This document shows positions 45,064 through 56,400 of a stretch of DNA of 64,000 bases, in pieces. This stretch comes from Anderseniella sp. Lineage in GTDB: Bacteria > Pseudomonadota > Alphaproteobacteria > Rhizobiales > Aestuariivirgaceae. Under the pieces are notes generated by a model that did no database searches, was not told the DNA's origin, and was given only the letters and a program-made list of their open reading frames with translations. The stretch covers positions 1-64,000 of the forward strand of contig DAOUPT010000007.1 in assembly GCA_030626025.1 (NCBI GenBank), written 5' to 3'. How positions within the stretch are numbered: the stretch's first letter is position 1; the number at the start of each line of letters is the position of its first letter. Made by a program: the position numbers and the translations under genes.

Positions 45064-46958
45064 ACCCGCCTGGATCATTGTCAAAACTGGCCCGCTGGAT
45101 CGATAGCAAACTGCAACGAAAACTGGTTATTATCCTAGCCGGTTTACTGCTGGTGACCTCGACAGCATTTCTTGCGATGGTAATCGCTGTTTATAAAACC
45201 CAACTTGTTAATGAACATGCGCGCGCCTCGCTGCAGGTAAACCGGTTACTTCAGGCATCCCTTGAAAATGCCATGCTAAAGCGTGACATTGATGGTTTGC
45301 GTGATATCGTTAGGCGGCTTGGCAAGCAGGAAGGCATCGCCGGGGTTGCCATCCTCAATCCCGATTTTGAAGTCCGCTTCACCTCTGGTGCCGACCAGTT
45401 TAAAAAGACGATGGCATCGCCAATGGTCCAGAAAGCCCTTGGCAGCAAAACACCGCAAACCCGTTTTATATCGTTAAATGACGGCACCCATCTGCTGCGC
45501 AGCATAAACCCGGTTCACAATAAACCCCAATGCAAAGAATGCCATGGGGAAGCCGATAAAAATCCCGTAAACGGTTTGCTGGTGATTGATTACAATGCCG
45601 CCAGCATCAAACAAAATGCCTTAAACAGTGCACTTATGTTAGGCGGCATTGGTGCAATTGTGGTTTTTGCGACCGGGCTTGGTATCTGGCTGGCGTTAAA
45701 GTGGCTTGTTGTTGCCAGGTTGCGCCGCCTTCGTCATGCCAGTCGTTTATTGGCCAGAGGGAATTTGGAAACCCGGGCAAATATCGCGGGACATGACGAA
45801 ATCAGTGAATTGTCCGATAGTTTTGATCATATGGCAAAGCGTCTTGGTGATTCCTTGCAAGCGCTGAATGCCTCCGAGAAATTTTTGCAAAGTGTGATTG
45901 ACTCCATTCCAGATGGTATTCGCGTCATTGATGACGATTTTAACATTATCAAGGCCAATCAGGCCTATTGCGAACAGGCTGGACAATCGATGGGCACTGT
46001 GATCGCAGAAAAATGCTACAAGTCTTCCCACAACCGCAAGGAGCCTTGTCCCATTACTCTGGTCGATTGTCCGATTGTTGAACTAAAGAAATCCCCAACA
46101 AAAACCATCAAGACCCATCATCAGCATTTTAATGATGAGGGAAGCGAGTTGTTTGTGGAAGTCTCAGCTGCTCGGGTTCAACTGACCCTTAACGGCAAAA
46201 CCTCCTCATATGTTATTGAATCCATTCGTGACCTGGCCGAACAGGCTAAAATATCGCAAGAGCAACGCCTGTCAGAACTCGGCCTGCTGGCAACCGGCGT
46301 TGCGCATGAAATTCACAACCCGCTTTCTTCTATCATGTTTGCTCTAAAAGCGATGCAGGGTGATATCGACACCCTGGGGACAGAACGGAAGGCTGATCTT
46401 GATTATCTGGGCATTGCCGAGACAGAAATCCAAAAATGTCTTGAAGTTACCGACCGATTGCTCATGCTGAGCCTGCCACCAAGCGATGATCGCGAGCTTA
46501 TTGATGTGAGTTCAGCCACGCGCAAAGCCCTTTCGCTTCTTTCATATCAAATCGAGCACGACGGGGTTGTCCTGAAGCTTGATCTTGAGGATAATCTGCG
46601 TATTATTGCCTGTGAAAGCGACGTGGGAATGATCGTGATTAATCTGGTGCAAAATGCCCTTCACGCAATGCCTCAAGGTGGCGAACTGAAAATTAGAGGG
46701 CACCGGATTGCTGATCAGATTGCGCTTGAATTCAGCGATACAGGCGTAGGTATTGCAAAGCATAATCTGGATAAAATTTTTCTTCCCTTCTGGACAGAGC
46801 GAGCAGATGCCAGTGGTGGACGCGGTCTTGGCCTTTCAATCTGCGAAGCAATCGTTGACAGGCTAGGTGGAACAATTAAAGCAAAAAGTGCGGTTGGTGT
46901 TGGTACAACATTTTCAATACTGCTTCATGACGCTGATTCAGAAAGGCAAGATCAATGA
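45060..46958 (+). CDS. Sensor histidine kinase with a periplasmic CxxCH (haem c) motif
   Basis: About 632 residues from ATG 45060, which overlaps the polyferredoxin stop; a longer frame from 45006 exists. Order: membrane helix 21-45, periplasmic domain 46-190 with CKECH at 158-162, helix 191-216, HAMP 217-270, PAS 275-390 holding a cysteine-rich CY-x9-CP-x5-CP pattern (319-338), HisKA with H416 in GVAHEIHNPLSS, and HATPase with NALHAMP, DTGVGIA and GRGLGLS. The CxxCH predicts covalent haem and so redox, oxygen or NO sensing outside the membrane. The partner is the NtrC-type regulator that overlaps its 3' end. Confidence 0.9.
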   Translation: MNPPGSLSKLARWIDSKLQRKLVIILAGLLLVTSTAFLAMVIAVYKTQLVNEHARASLQVNRLLQASLENAMLKRDIDGLRDIVRRLGKQEGIAGVAILNPDFEVRFTSGADQFKKTMASPMVQKALGSKTPQTRFISLNDGTHLLRSINPVHNKPQCKECHGEADKNPVNGLLVIDYNAASIKQNALNSALMLGGIGAIVVFATGLGIWLALKWLVVARLRRLRHASRLLARGNLETRANIAGHDEISELSDSFDHMAKRLGDSLQALNASEKFLQSVIDSIPDGIRVIDDDFNIIKANQAYCEQAGQSMGTVIAEKCYKSSHNRKEPCPITLVDCPIVELKKSPTKTIKTHHQHFNDEGSELFVEVSAARVQLTLNGKTSSYVIESIRDLAEQAKISQEQRLSELGLLATGVAHEIHNPLSSIMFALKAMQGDIDTLGTERKADLDYLGIAETEIQKCLEVTDRLLMLSLPPSDDRELIDVSSATRKALSLLSYQIEHDGVVLKLDLEDNLRIIACESDVGMIVINLVQNALHAMPQGGELKIRGHRIADQIALEFSDTGVGIAKHNLDKIFLPFWTERADASGGRGLGLSICEAIVDRLGGTIKAKSAVGVGTTFSILLHDADSERQDQ

Positions 46959-48331
46959 CTGCTAAACGTCGTGCCCGACGCATTCTTGTCGTAGAAGATG
47001 ATTTAACCTTAAACCGACTGTTGCTTGATCAATTATCGCGGATTGGTTTTACGACAAAAGGCGTTACTTCGCGCCAGCAGGCTAAGGACGTCTTGGAAGA
47101 TTTTGAACCCGATCTGACAATCCTCGATATGCGATTACCTGATGCTAATGGTCTGGACTTCCTGCCTGATCTTCACAGTTGTTGTCCGGTTGTTATTCTG
47201 ACCGCGTACGGGTCAATTGATCAAGCGGTAAAAGCTGTAAAAAGCGGGGCAGCAGAATACCTGATCAAACCGGTTTCACCTGCAAGTCTGGAACTTGCCG
47301 TTACGCGGGCGCTAGAGAACGCCGAATTAAAGCGCAATGCTCAATTCTGGGAATCAAAAGTAAAATCGGAAACCGGTTCCAACATGATTGGCAGCGGGGC
47401 AGCTTTTGCTAAGGTGCGCGACATGATAGCTCTTGTGGCACCGGTCGAAACAACGGTTTTAATCGAGGGAGAAAGCGGCGTTGGCAAGGAACTTGTTGCA
47501 GGTGCCATCCACGAGCAAAGCACACGCGCTGACCAGCATTTTGTTGCAATAGACTGTTGTACCTTACAGGAAAATCTGTTTGAATCCGAGTTATTCGGCC
47601 ATGAACGCGGTGCTTTTACCGGGGCTGACCGCAAGAAAGACGGGTTGATCGAAGTTGCCGAACACGGAACCGTTTTCCTTGATGAAATCGGGGAAATCAG
47701 CCCTGTTATTCAGGCTAAATTATTACGCGTACTGGAAACTGGAAAATATCGCCGCCTTGGCGGGGTAAAAGATATCTCTGCTAATGTCAGGTTTGTGGCC
47801 GCAACCAACCGTTCGCTGCAGGAAATGACCGAAGAGGGTAGTTTTCGCAGTGATCTTTTCTATCGGTTATCGGCATTTAATATTCAAGTGCCACCACTTA
47901 GAGAGCGCAAAGTGGACATCAAAAAACTTGCTATTCATTTTCTTGAATCACGAAACTTTCAACGAAACATCAAGAAGGTTTTAGCACCTGCAACGCTCAA
48001 GGCCCTGACCGCCTATCACTGGCCTGGAAATGTTCGAGAGCTGAAAAATGCAATCGAACGCAGCATCCTTATTTCGGCCAATTCGCCACGCATTTTGCCC
48101 GAGCATATTTCACTGCCGAAAAACCCGGATGACTGCAAAGCATCCGTTGATTTGTCATTTGATCACGAACCTACATTTGATGAAATTCGCGAAAATTATC
48201 TGATCCATTTGCTTGATGCTCATAACGGCAACAGGAAAGAAGTGGCGCAAATTCTGGGCGTGAGCGAACGCAACACCTACCGGCTGATTAAAAAACTGGA
48301 GCTAGACGGAAAAATTACATCCCCGGCTTAG
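46955..48331 (+). CDS. NtrC-family sigma-54-dependent response regulator
   Basis: A 458-residue activator: receiver with phospho-acceptor D58 (TILDMRLPD) and ILTAYGS; AAA+ domain with Walker A GESGVGKE, the RpoN-contact loop [13 protein letters not shown] and [11 protein letters not shown]-terminal Fis-type helix-turn-helix ([23 protein letters not shown]). Start ATG overlaps the kinase stop by four bases. The near-perfect sigma-54 promoter at 37176, upstream of the same gene set, is its likely target, with enhancer candidates at 37012-37095. Its end overlaps the convergent msrAB by 17 bases. Confidence 0.94.
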   Translation: MTAKRRARRILVVEDDLTLNRLLLDQLSRIGFTTKGVTSRQQAKDVLEDFEPDLTILDMRLPDANGLDFLPDLHSCCPVVILTAYGSIDQAVKAVKSGAAEYLIKPVSPASLELAVTRALENAELKRNAQFWESKVKSETGSNMIGSGAAFAKVRDMIALVAPVETTVLIEGESGVGKELVAGAIHEQSTRADQHFVAIDCCTLQENLFESELFGHERGAFTGADRKKDGLIEVAEHGTVFLDEIGEISPVIQAKLLRVLETGKYRRLGGVKDISANVRFVAATNRSLQEMTEEGSFRSDLFYRLSAFNIQVPPLRERKVDIKKLAIHFLESRNFQRNIKKVLAPATLKALTAYHWPGNVRELKNAIERSILISANSPRILPEHISLPKNPDDCKASVDLSFDHEPTFDEIRENYLIHLLDAHNGNRKEVAQILGVSERNTYRLIKKLELDGKITSPA

Positions 48332-49439
48332 CAAAGGTTTTTGCATATTCGCTATAACCTTTTTCTGCCAGCTCCTCGACCGGAATAAACCTCAGGGAAG
48401 CAGAATTCATACAATACCTTTTTCCTGTTGGTGCCGGTCCATCATTGAAAACATGGCCTAAATGCGAGTCGGCAATTGCGCTACGCACTTCCACCCGGCT
48501 CGTAAACAACTTCTTATCGATCTTTTTAACAATGCTGGAATTTCGAATTGGTCGGATGAAGCTTGGCCAGCCAGTACCCGATTTATATTTATCCTTAGAC
48601 GAAAACAGCGGTTCACCACTAACAATATCCACATAAATACCTTTGCGTTTTTCGTTCCAGTATTCATTCTTGTATGGTGCTTCGGTTCCCTCATGCTGGG
48701 TAACTTTGTACTGTAAGGGTGTCAGGCGTTTTTTGATTTCATCATCATCGGGTTTTGAAAACCGGCTGGCGACCGGGCGGTATTTGCTGTAATCAACCGC
48801 CAGTTCATCGCCCCACGAATCAACAACAAAGTCAGCCCGACCAGATCCACGAGTGTATAGTTTGTAACGCACCGGATTTTTTTTGTAGTAATCCTGATGG
48901 TAGGTTTCCGCCGGATAAAAGGCGCTAAACTTTGTAATTTCAACTTTAATGGGCTTTTTAAAGGGCCCGTTGCTGACTAGATCAGCCCTGGACTTCTCTG
49001 CAATTTGTTTTTCGTTGTCATTACTGTAAAAAATTGTCGGACGGTATTGCTGGCCGCGGTCCTTGAACTGGCCACCATTATCAGTGGGGTCCATCATCCG
49101 CCAAAAGGCCGCTAAAAGGCCTTCATAGGTAATAACCTTGCTGTCATAATATACCTGCACAGCTTCGGTGTGGCCAGTAAGACCGTAGCCAACATCATGA
49201 TAGGTGGGGTTTTTTTCTTTGCCACCGCTGTATCCTGAAATGGCAGTTTTAACTCCAGGAACCTTCTCAAACCCGGCTTCAACACACCAAAAACAACCCC
49301 CAGCAAAAGTCGCGACCTGATAGCCTGTAAGATCAGGGGCTGAAACATTGGCAAATTGCGGCTGCTCGTTGTCGCTCCACCAATAGAACCCCCCAAAAAC
49401 AACTGCTATCAAAAAAGCGATCAAACCAATTTTTTTCAT
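48315..49439 (-). CDS. msrAB: Exported methionine sulfoxide reductase MsrA-MsrB fusion
   Basis: About 374 residues from ATG 49439 ([20 protein letters not shown] is a signal or anchor helix); ATG 49451 is an alternative. MsrA comes first ([34 protein letters not shown]), reducing S-sulfoxides; MsrB follows ([37 protein letters not shown]), reducing R-sulfoxides, with the catalytic Cys in RYCMN. The paired CxxC zinc sites of many MsrB domains are missing. The helix places it in the periplasm or facing it, the same compartment as the Met-rich protein. How it is re-reduced there is not clear; the thioredoxin next door is cytosolic. Confidence 0.92.
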   Translation of the reverse strand: MKKIGLIAFLIAVVFGGFYWWSDNEQPQFANVSAPDLTGYQVATFAGGCFWCVEAGFEKVPGVKTAISGYSGGKEKNPTYHDVGYGLTGHTEAVQVYYDSKVITYEGLLAAFWRMMDPTDNGGQFKDRGQQYRPTIFYSNDNEKQIAEKSRADLVSNGPFKKPIKVEITKFSAFYPAETYHQDYYKKNPVRYKLYTRGSGRADFVVDSWGDELAVDYSKYRPVASRFSKPDDDEIKKRLTPLQYKVTQHEGTEAPYKNEYWNEKRKGIYVDIVSGEPLFSSKDKYKSGTGWPSFIRPIRNSSIVKKIDKKLFTSRVEVRSAIADSHLGHVFNDGPAPTGKRYCMNSASLRFIPVEELAEKGYSEYAKTFAKPGM

Positions 49440-49534
49440 TACATGACCCATTTTAGTTTACATTATCATGTATATGGCATGCCAAATGCGTTATCGCAAT
49501 TTTTGGCCGGTAAACTGTGTTCACAAGGTGTTGT

Positions 49535-49550
49535 CATATTGAACAATATG
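49535..49550. promoter_or_regulatory. Palindrome upstream of msrAB
   Basis: CATATTG-AA-CAATATG is a perfect palindrome (7 bp arms, two-base spacer) about 95-110 bases upstream of msrAB. It could be an operator for a dimeric regulator. I see no sigma-54 promoter for this gene. Confidence 0.45.
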
Positions 49551-49578
49551 CAAGTGGACTTGCTATCTTTTGGGCAGC

Positions 49579-49608
49579 AAAAAGGCCGCAGAAATTGCGG
49601 CCTTTTTT
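49579..49608 (-). terminator. Terminator of the addB-addA-trxA transcript
   Basis: AAAAAGGCCGC and GCGGCCTTTTTT pair around about seven bases, with T-runs on both strands. It lies just beyond the trxA stop on the minus strand. Confidence 0.85.
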
Positions 49609-49626
49609 ATTGGTTTTTGGCGTGAT

Positions 49627-49947
49627 TTAGATTGAAGCTTCAATCCATTCGGCGATTTTGCCTTTGGGATTGGCGCCAACCTGAGTGGATTGAACCTTGC
49701 CATCTTTGAAAACCATCAAAGTGGGGATGCCGCGAACGCCATATTTGGATGGTGTGGAAGGGTTATCGTCAATGTTTAGTTTGACAACTTTAACCTTGCC
49801 GCCCATTTCGTTGGAAATCTCTTCCAATGACGGGCCAATCATTTTGCAGGGACCGCACCATTCTGCCCAAAAGTCGACAACGACCGGGCCATCAGATTTC
49901 AGGACATCTTCCTCGAAAGATGAATCAGATACTTTTTCAGTAGCCAT
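49627..49947 (-). CDS. trxA: Thioredoxin
   Basis: A 106-residue thioredoxin: active site [13 protein letters not shown] and the cis-proline segment [14 protein letters not shown]. It reduces cytosolic disulfides and recycles enzymes such as ribonucleotide reductase and cytosolic Msr. The open frame extends to 50052, but ATG 49947 ([13 protein letters not shown]) has AATGAGGTTCTT before it and gives the family N-terminus. It follows addA by about 100 bases, as is usual in Rhizobiales. Confidence 0.95.
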   Translation of the reverse strand: MATEKVSDSSFEEDVLKSDGPVVVDFWAEWCGPCKMIGPSLEEISNEMGGKVKVVKLNIDDNPSTPSKYGVRGIPTLMVFKDGKVQSTQVGANPKGKIAEWIEASI

Positions 49948-50048
49948 AAGAACCTCATTTGAAAAAACGAAATAACGCTCGTCGTTATTTCTTGAATCGG
50001 TCAGAACGTAGGTATTTACAGCTTGCGGGTCAAGGGTCGGTAAATAAT

Positions 50049-53000
50049 TCACCGGGAAAAAACATCGATTAAGTACTTTTCATCAATTTCCATCAAAACG
50101 GCATTGTGGGTCCATAACAAACCGGCATGAATTGTATGATTGGGGTAGATTTCAAGCAGTGCCAGTCGATACGCCGCCAGCTGGCGAATATACTGCAGAT
50201 TGACAGCATTCATACTGGCAGGCGGTGGCCTGTTGGTTTTATAATCGACGATCAAAATCTGTTCGTTTTGAATACATAAACGGTCAATCTGCCCATTCAG
50301 GATCAATTCCTCGCCGGTGGCCGTCTTGATTCGCGCGACAATTGGTGCCTCTGCAATGCTGCCGGGTGCAAAAACAGTGGAAAACCGGCTATCGGTTAAA
50401 ATGGTTTCAATTTCTGCCAGCGTTTCATCCTGTTCTTTTTCAGACAAGTTACTACCATGGGTATTCATATACTCACGTGCCACCTGTTTTTGTCTGTCGG
50501 GCGTAACCTCTGGCAAGTATTGCAACATCTTGTGAATCAGATTGCCGCGTGCAAACCGGTTTTCTGATAGTCCGGAAAGTGGAGATATGCTGTGTTCCGT
50601 TATTCCTGTTCCATCTGATCCCAATTTGGAAGGAACAACCCAATTATCAGGCCCAGGATTTTGCAGTGGTTTTTCGTAAACCCAGCCCGGCAATAGCACG
50701 GCGAGTTCAGTACTACTTTCGCTCGATTGTTTTGATGTCCCGGTCTTTTCCTCTGCACCAGCGATACGCCAGACTTTGCCAAAAACATCATCGGTGGCTT
50801 CAAACTCGTGCCTGGATAACACATTGGAAATCAACTTATACCAGCTACGTTCATTGATAGTATTGTTTGATTCTGCCCCGCCGATGTACAAACGGTCTTC
50901 AGCCCGTGTCATGGCAACATACAATAGTCGATTATATTCATCCAGTGTTTCGGCTAGATACTTTGCTTTTAAATCGTTTGTAAGCCCGATTTCAAAATCT
51001 TTTTTCAGTCGCCAAATGGGTGTGTTGTCGCCAATGTTCATTATTTTTGGCGTATTCCGGGTATCTGGAACATCATAGGTATCGGGCAGGATAACAATTT
51101 TTGCCTCGAGCCCTTTAGCACCATGGACGGTCATGATGCGGACTTCGTCATCATTCTTTTCCATTTCACGTTTGATTTCCGTGTCGCCGGTTTCAATCCA
51201 GCTCAAAAAGCCCTGCAAGGTTGGTACATTGGTTCTTTCAAAGTCCTGGGCCAGCAACAAGAATGCATCAATCGGTTCGCTGGCTTCAGTGCCCAGACGT
51301 TTCAGCATCGTTGTTCGCTTCTGGTCGGCACTAAGGACTTTTGAGAAGAATTCAAAAGGTAACAACTGCCTGGCCTGGATAGTCCAGGCTTGTAATTGGG
51401 CCTTTGTTTCCATGTAGGCGGCCCCGTCATCAACACATTTGAGAAAAGCGCCCCAGACTGACCTTTTATCCCGTGAAGCAGCTATGGCAATCAGATCATC
51501 ATCATCAAACAAAGAGCCGTCATCTTTCTCCAGTAACGAGGACTTCAACAAGCCTGCAAAATTCAAATCGTCTTGCGGTAACAATGTGAATCGGGCCAGC
51601 GCCATCAAATCTTGCACGGCTATATGGTGAGTCAATCGTAGCCGATCGACACCCGCAACAGGTACCTTGGCAAGTTTAAGAGCTCGAACCAGCGCATCCA
51701 TCATCTGCGTACGACGCCGGACCAGGATTAGAATATCGCCAGGTCTAATCGGACGATTTTCGCTGGAAAGTATTTCCCTGCTGTTGAGCCAGTAGCGAAT
51801 TTTTCGGGCGATTTTTTCTGCCAGTTGAACTCTTGGATGACGATCAGACCGTTCACCGGTTTTAGGAATCCAGATAGAGCCCTTCTCAACCGCTGATTTT
51901 TCTTCAACAGGCCATAGCTCTACGACACCGGCTGCTTTGGTCCGAACAGCAGAGTGAATTGTATTTTCAACACCTTGTGCAGCAAGAGGTTGTTTAAAAA
52001 CTTCATCAACCAGGTTTAATACCTGAACGGTAGAGCGGAACGAAACATCGAAATCCACTTCTGAAAATGAACGATCTGCCTGTTTTACGACCTGCTCAAA
52101 ATAAAGTTTTCGTTGATCAAATGACTCCGGCGCAGCGCCCTGAAAACTGTATATGGATTGTTTGCGATCCCCGACGGCAAAAATGCTTCGCTTGATTTCA
52201 TGACGGGCACCGGCACCAGAGAAAAAATCATCTGCTAGAAACTGTATTATGTCCCATTGTGCCGGGCTTGTATCCTGCGCCTCATCAATCAAAATATGAT
52301 CAAGCCCACCATCCAGTTTATAAAGTACCCAGGCCGCATCGGGCATCTCGGCAAACATTGCAAGCACTTTTGCGATCAGGTCGTGATAATCATAAAACCC
52401 CAGGCGTTTCTTTTCCGCATCATATTGATCGGTAATGATTTTACCAATGTGGAGTAGCGCATTGGTCGCGTGCAATATGCTTACAGACTTGATTTTGTCG
52501 AGAAACCCGACCAGACGGATTGCTTCGTCTTGCAGGGCTTCTAGAACTTCAGGATGTTCTTCGCCACATTTTTTGGAGCACAGTTTTGTGTTTGCTTTTG
52601 GCAAACCTTTCTTGGTTAGCGTCAGTTCTTTTAAATGCTCGAAAACAGCCCGATCATTTTCTGATGTCAGGAGTTTTTTCAGTATTGCTGCCTGATCTTT
52701 ATCAGTTTTAAGGGGTCGTGACTCCAACACCTGTTGCAGATCGTTCAGCGTTTTACGATCAAACCCATTTATTGCTTGCGAAATGATCGAGCCTTCAGTG
52801 CCTTCCAAGTCAATCTTCAAAGCACTGGCCAGTCTGGTGGCAGCTCCCGAAAGGTCCTGATAAACCGCCTGTAAATCGTCCCGCTTGTTGAGGAGTGTTT
52901 CCAATAAATCATCAAAGCTATTCTGACCACCGCTGAACTTGATAACTTCAGCCAGAAAATTGACGGTTCGGTTATCGTCAGCATTCTGGATAGTTCCAAA

Positions 53001-53495
53001 AAAGTCAGACCGGATTTTTGCTAACATGTCTTTTGCTTCACGGTCATCCATGACTTTGAAACTGGAAGTGATACCAGCTTCCAGTGGAAAGCGATGAAGA
53101 AGTTGTTCGCAAAAAGCGTGGATGGTCTGTATTTTTAGTCCGCCGGGGGTTTCTAGCGCATGAGCAAAAAGTCGCCGCGGTTCAGCCAGCTGATCTTTGT
53201 TAAATCGAATATGACCGGTATTCTCATGTATCTTGCTGATCAACGCGTCGTCATCAAGCGGAATCCATTTGGCCAATTCTTGATAAAGCCGGTTTGACAT
53301 TTCAGCTGCAGCCGCCCGAGTATACGTCAGACAAAGTATTTTTTCAGGCGAAGTTCCGGTCAGCATCAGGCGAATGACACGGTTGACCAGAACATGGGTT
53401 TTACCTGATCCAGCATTGGCTGATACCCAGGCAGAAACTTCAGGGTCAGATGCTCTGGCCTGGTCAAGACTAGCACGTGAGGTTAGATCACTCAT
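50049..53495 (-). CDS. addA: Double-strand break repair helicase-nuclease AddA
   Basis: About 1148 residues, the usual size of alphaproteobacterial AddA. It is a UvrD/RecB-type superfamily 1 helicase (Walker [58 protein letters not shown]-like [25 protein letters not shown]) followed by a RecB-family nuclease domain with [13 protein letters not shown] near residue 1095. With AddB it resects double-strand breaks for RecA loading. The frame is open to 53609, but ATG 53495 ([16 protein letters not shown]) is the natural start and overlaps addB by eight bases. Confidence 0.94.
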   Translation of the reverse strand: MSDLTSRASLDQARASDPEVSAWVSANAGSGKTHVLVNRVIRLMLTGTSPEKILCLTYTRAAAAEMSNRLYQELAKWIPLDDDALISKIHENTGHIRFNKDQLAEPRRLFAHALETPGGLKIQTIHAFCEQLLHRFPLEAGITSSFKVMDDREAKDMLAKIRSDFFGTIQNADDNRTVNFLAEVIKFSGGQNSFDDLLETLLNKRDDLQAVYQDLSGAATRLASALKIDLEGTEGSIISQAINGFDRKTLNDLQQVLESRPLKTDKDQAAILKKLLTSENDRAVFEHLKELTLTKKGLPKANTKLCSKKCGEEHPEVLEALQDEAIRLVGFLDKIKSVSILHATNALLHIGKIITDQYDAEKKRLGFYDYHDLIAKVLAMFAEMPDAAWVLYKLDGGLDHILIDEAQDTSPAQWDIIQFLADDFFSGAGARHEIKRSIFAVGDRKQSIYSFQGAAPESFDQRKLYFEQVVKQADRSFSEVDFDVSFRSTVQVLNLVDEVFKQPLAAQGVENTIHSAVRTKAAGVVELWPVEEKSAVEKGSIWIPKTGERSDRHPRVQLAEKIARKIRYWLNSREILSSENRPIRPGDILILVRRRTQMMDALVRALKLAKVPVAGVDRLRLTHHIAVQDLMALARFTLLPQDDLNFAGLLKSSLLEKDDGSLFDDDDLIAIAASRDKRSVWGAFLKCVDDGAAYMETKAQLQAWTIQARQLLPFEFFSKVLSADQKRTTMLKRLGTEASEPIDAFLLLAQDFERTNVPTLQGFLSWIETGDTEIKREMEKNDDEVRIMTVHGAKGLEAKIVILPDTYDVPDTRNTPKIMNIGDNTPIWRLKKDFEIGLTNDLKAKYLAETLDEYNRLLYVAMTRAEDRLYIGGAESNNTINERSWYKLISNVLSRHEFEATDDVFGKVWRIAGAEEKTGTSKQSSESSTELAVLLPGWVYEKPLQNPGPDNWVVPSKLGSDGTGITEHSISPLSGLSENRFARGNLIHKMLQYLPEVTPDRQKQVAREYMNTHGSNLSEKEQDETLAEIETILTDSRFSTVFAPGSIAEAPIVARIKTATGEELILNGQIDRLCIQNEQILIVDYKTNRPPPASMNAVNLQYIRQLAAYRLALLEIYPNHTIHAGLLWTHNAVLMEIDEKYLIDVFSR

Positions 53496-56400
53496 CGGGC
53501 TTTCCCTGTCCCACCAAATGGGCCCATTCGCGCCATCGTGATAAATAATCGTATTCACGTTCCACATCAACCCGGAACGGCGCAGGGTTTGCCATATATG
53601 GCTGCTCAATATGCGAATACGCTGTTATCAGAGATAGCATTCCAGCTTCGGCATCTCGCACAAGCGGTTGCAAATTTGCGGGAGCCGATTTAATTTCTCC
53701 GGCCGGAATACCTCCCGACAGCTTCATATATATTAACTGAGATGCCGGTAGTGCACCGATACCAACAAAACCACCCTTCGTGCATATTAACGCCTCGAGC
53801 AATAACTGCGGAGAAAATTCTTTTGCAGATTCTTTGAAAGTTGGTGGAACACCCGTTTTGTAATCAATGATACGCGATGTCCGATCATCGAGTATATCCA
53901 CCCTGTCGGCACGCGCGGTCAGTCTATAAGACATATCGGCAATTTTAAAACAATATTGTCCCGATACTTCCAAATGGCTGGAAAGACGATTGCTACGCAA
54001 CTTTGTTTCACGTTCTATAAACCAGTCAGCCATGCGAGCCAATTGCGGTCGCCAGAACACTCTTAAGCTTTCGTCCGGGATGCTTGCATCCAACAATTCA
54101 TCAAATTCATCCACGAGTTTCTCGACACCATCTAGCGGCAGATGATCGGGATAAGCTTCAATGAAGTTTTGCAGGGCCAGGTGGACAAGGCTGCCGCGCT
54201 CTGCTGCACCAATTTGTTTGCCGAGAGAATTAAGTGGTTTTAGGTGCAAAATTTTGTCGGCAAAAAACGCATATGGATTTTTTAATAATGACTCGATACC
54301 AGTAACGCTGAAGCTAACTGGCCTCAAGTTAGTGTCAGGTTCGGGGCCAGGTCTACCAGCCGGTTCAAATGAACCCGGCTGTTCCAGTTCGCTTGCCCAT
54401 TTTAGCCAAGGTTGCTGCTGATGGTGACCGCAGGCGCACTCAAGATCAGCAGCTTTTAACAGCGCACTCAACCGCAATATCCAGCGAGAGGGTACAGCAG
54501 GCGAGTTTCCCAGTTTGTTTGAATAGGTCAAATATACTCGGGCGGCACAAAACCCTTGAGCAAAATCATGGGCAGACAAGCCAATCCGTCGCTCCGGCAC
54601 CGGCAATCCAGCATCGCGCAACTGCGGCCTTGTCAGCCACGCGTCTACCTCACCGACCGGCGGCCAGATAGTTTCATTAAGGCCACCTAAAATCATTACA
54701 TCAGCACTGATCAAGCGGGCTTCCAGCAAGCCATAAATGGCCAGCGAACCATGGCGAACATGTTTCGGCCTGACGATTGCCTCAGACAATTGCCGCTCCA
54801 GCAACAATCCGTATTCCTGGACGTTCATCTCTGGCGCCAGATGGGCTGCTGCTTGCATCGCAGAAAATGTCTCAGCTAGTTTTTCGCCCCACTCACCTTG
54901 CCATAATAATTGTTGATGCCCGTCGCGCTCGCATGCTGCTTCGGCAACCTGTAAGTGAACGAGGATATGATTTGCCAGAGGGATTGCTGCATATTTTTCA
55001 AACAAATCGGCAAGCGGCTGAAGGGTTTTCAGCAATCGTTCCGATAAATTGAATACGCCTTGCCAGTCTACTTCGGTGAGCTGCTTAAATGCCGGATGGG
55101 CATAAGGATACTTATCACTATTTTCCATCTGTTTTTTGCACAGATCCAGCATACCTTGCAGGCCTTCATAAGGTGTGTCTGAACGCAAGAGGGCAATCTC
55201 CAGATTGGTAAATGTCCCTGTAATCTCTTTTGCGGGCGTTCCAAAGCAGGCAAACGGATGGGCCAGCAGGGCTTTCAGCATTATTGGAGAAAAATGCGAC
55301 TTTGCAGCTTCCAGCAACAGACGCAGAAATAAGGCCGGAGGCGAGTGCAACAATGTTTCACCAGCCGAATCGTCAATTTCGATATCCCAGCGCGATATCT
55401 CTGCTTTAACGTTACGAGCCAATTGCCGATCAGGTGTAATCAATGCCGTTGATTTGTTTTCTTCCAGCGCGTTGCGCATAATCAGAGCAATCGTTAGTGC
55501 TTCACCGCGCTGGTCGTCAGCTTTCAGCATTGTAATATTAGCCGTTGCAGCTTCGAACCGGGCTTCGGATTCAGTTACGGCTTGCCGCCATTGATCCGTG
55601 GTTTTGGCTGGACGCATAATTTCACTGGCCAACCAGTTCTGAGCGCTGGCTGTTTGATGCTCTGTGATCCCTGGCAATAGCTGTACGTCCTCCCGGTCAA
55701 TGCCCATTTTGGTGAGTAATTCCCGCATGCCAAATTGCGGATGATTTTCTGGTAGGCAATCCCAACTTTCATTATCGAGATATGTGTCAAGGCCCGGCAA
55801 AACGACAGCACCATTGTCTTGGCTTGCAATACATGACAATAGCTCTGCAGTTGCTGGAATTGAGCCGGTTGAGCCTGCTGCGATTACCGGTCCGGTGGCT
55901 TTTCCCTCGGCAATAAATCGGGTATGTGTGCGCATCAAACGGTTGCGATGGTCGCTGGCGCCAATTTTTCCAAGTTCAGCCATTTTCTCGGGCAATTGTT
56001 TTTGAACGATTGAAAGAAAACCCAAAATTTGTTGCCGGTGCTCGGCGAACTCACCGTCAAACAAGTCATCAATTATGCTCAAATTAATACTGTTGGTATC
56101 AAAATCATCAACCAGCCTGCCTAGAGAGCGGGCAAGATCAAATGCGTGTACATTGTTGCCAGATAGCATTTGGGCTAGCGGATTGTCGTGAAACTCACGG
56201 ACCCAATTGTGGATCAGGTGAAACAGGATGAATTGCCGCTCCAGCCCGGAAATTGCATTTGGTATCGACTCGTGAAAATTGCCAAGACCCGTATCTGAAA
56301 GCGCCATTTCATCTTCGTCAACATCACCCAGCGGCTGAATTCGTGGTAACAGGCACGCAGTACCATCACCTTCATCATTAAACGCCTGCATCAGTGCACG

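Noticed and set aside
49440-49560. Sigma-54 promoter for msrAB (TGGCATG near 49480 on the minus strand)
   Set aside because: The -24-like TGGCATG has no TTGC-type -12 element at the required spacing.
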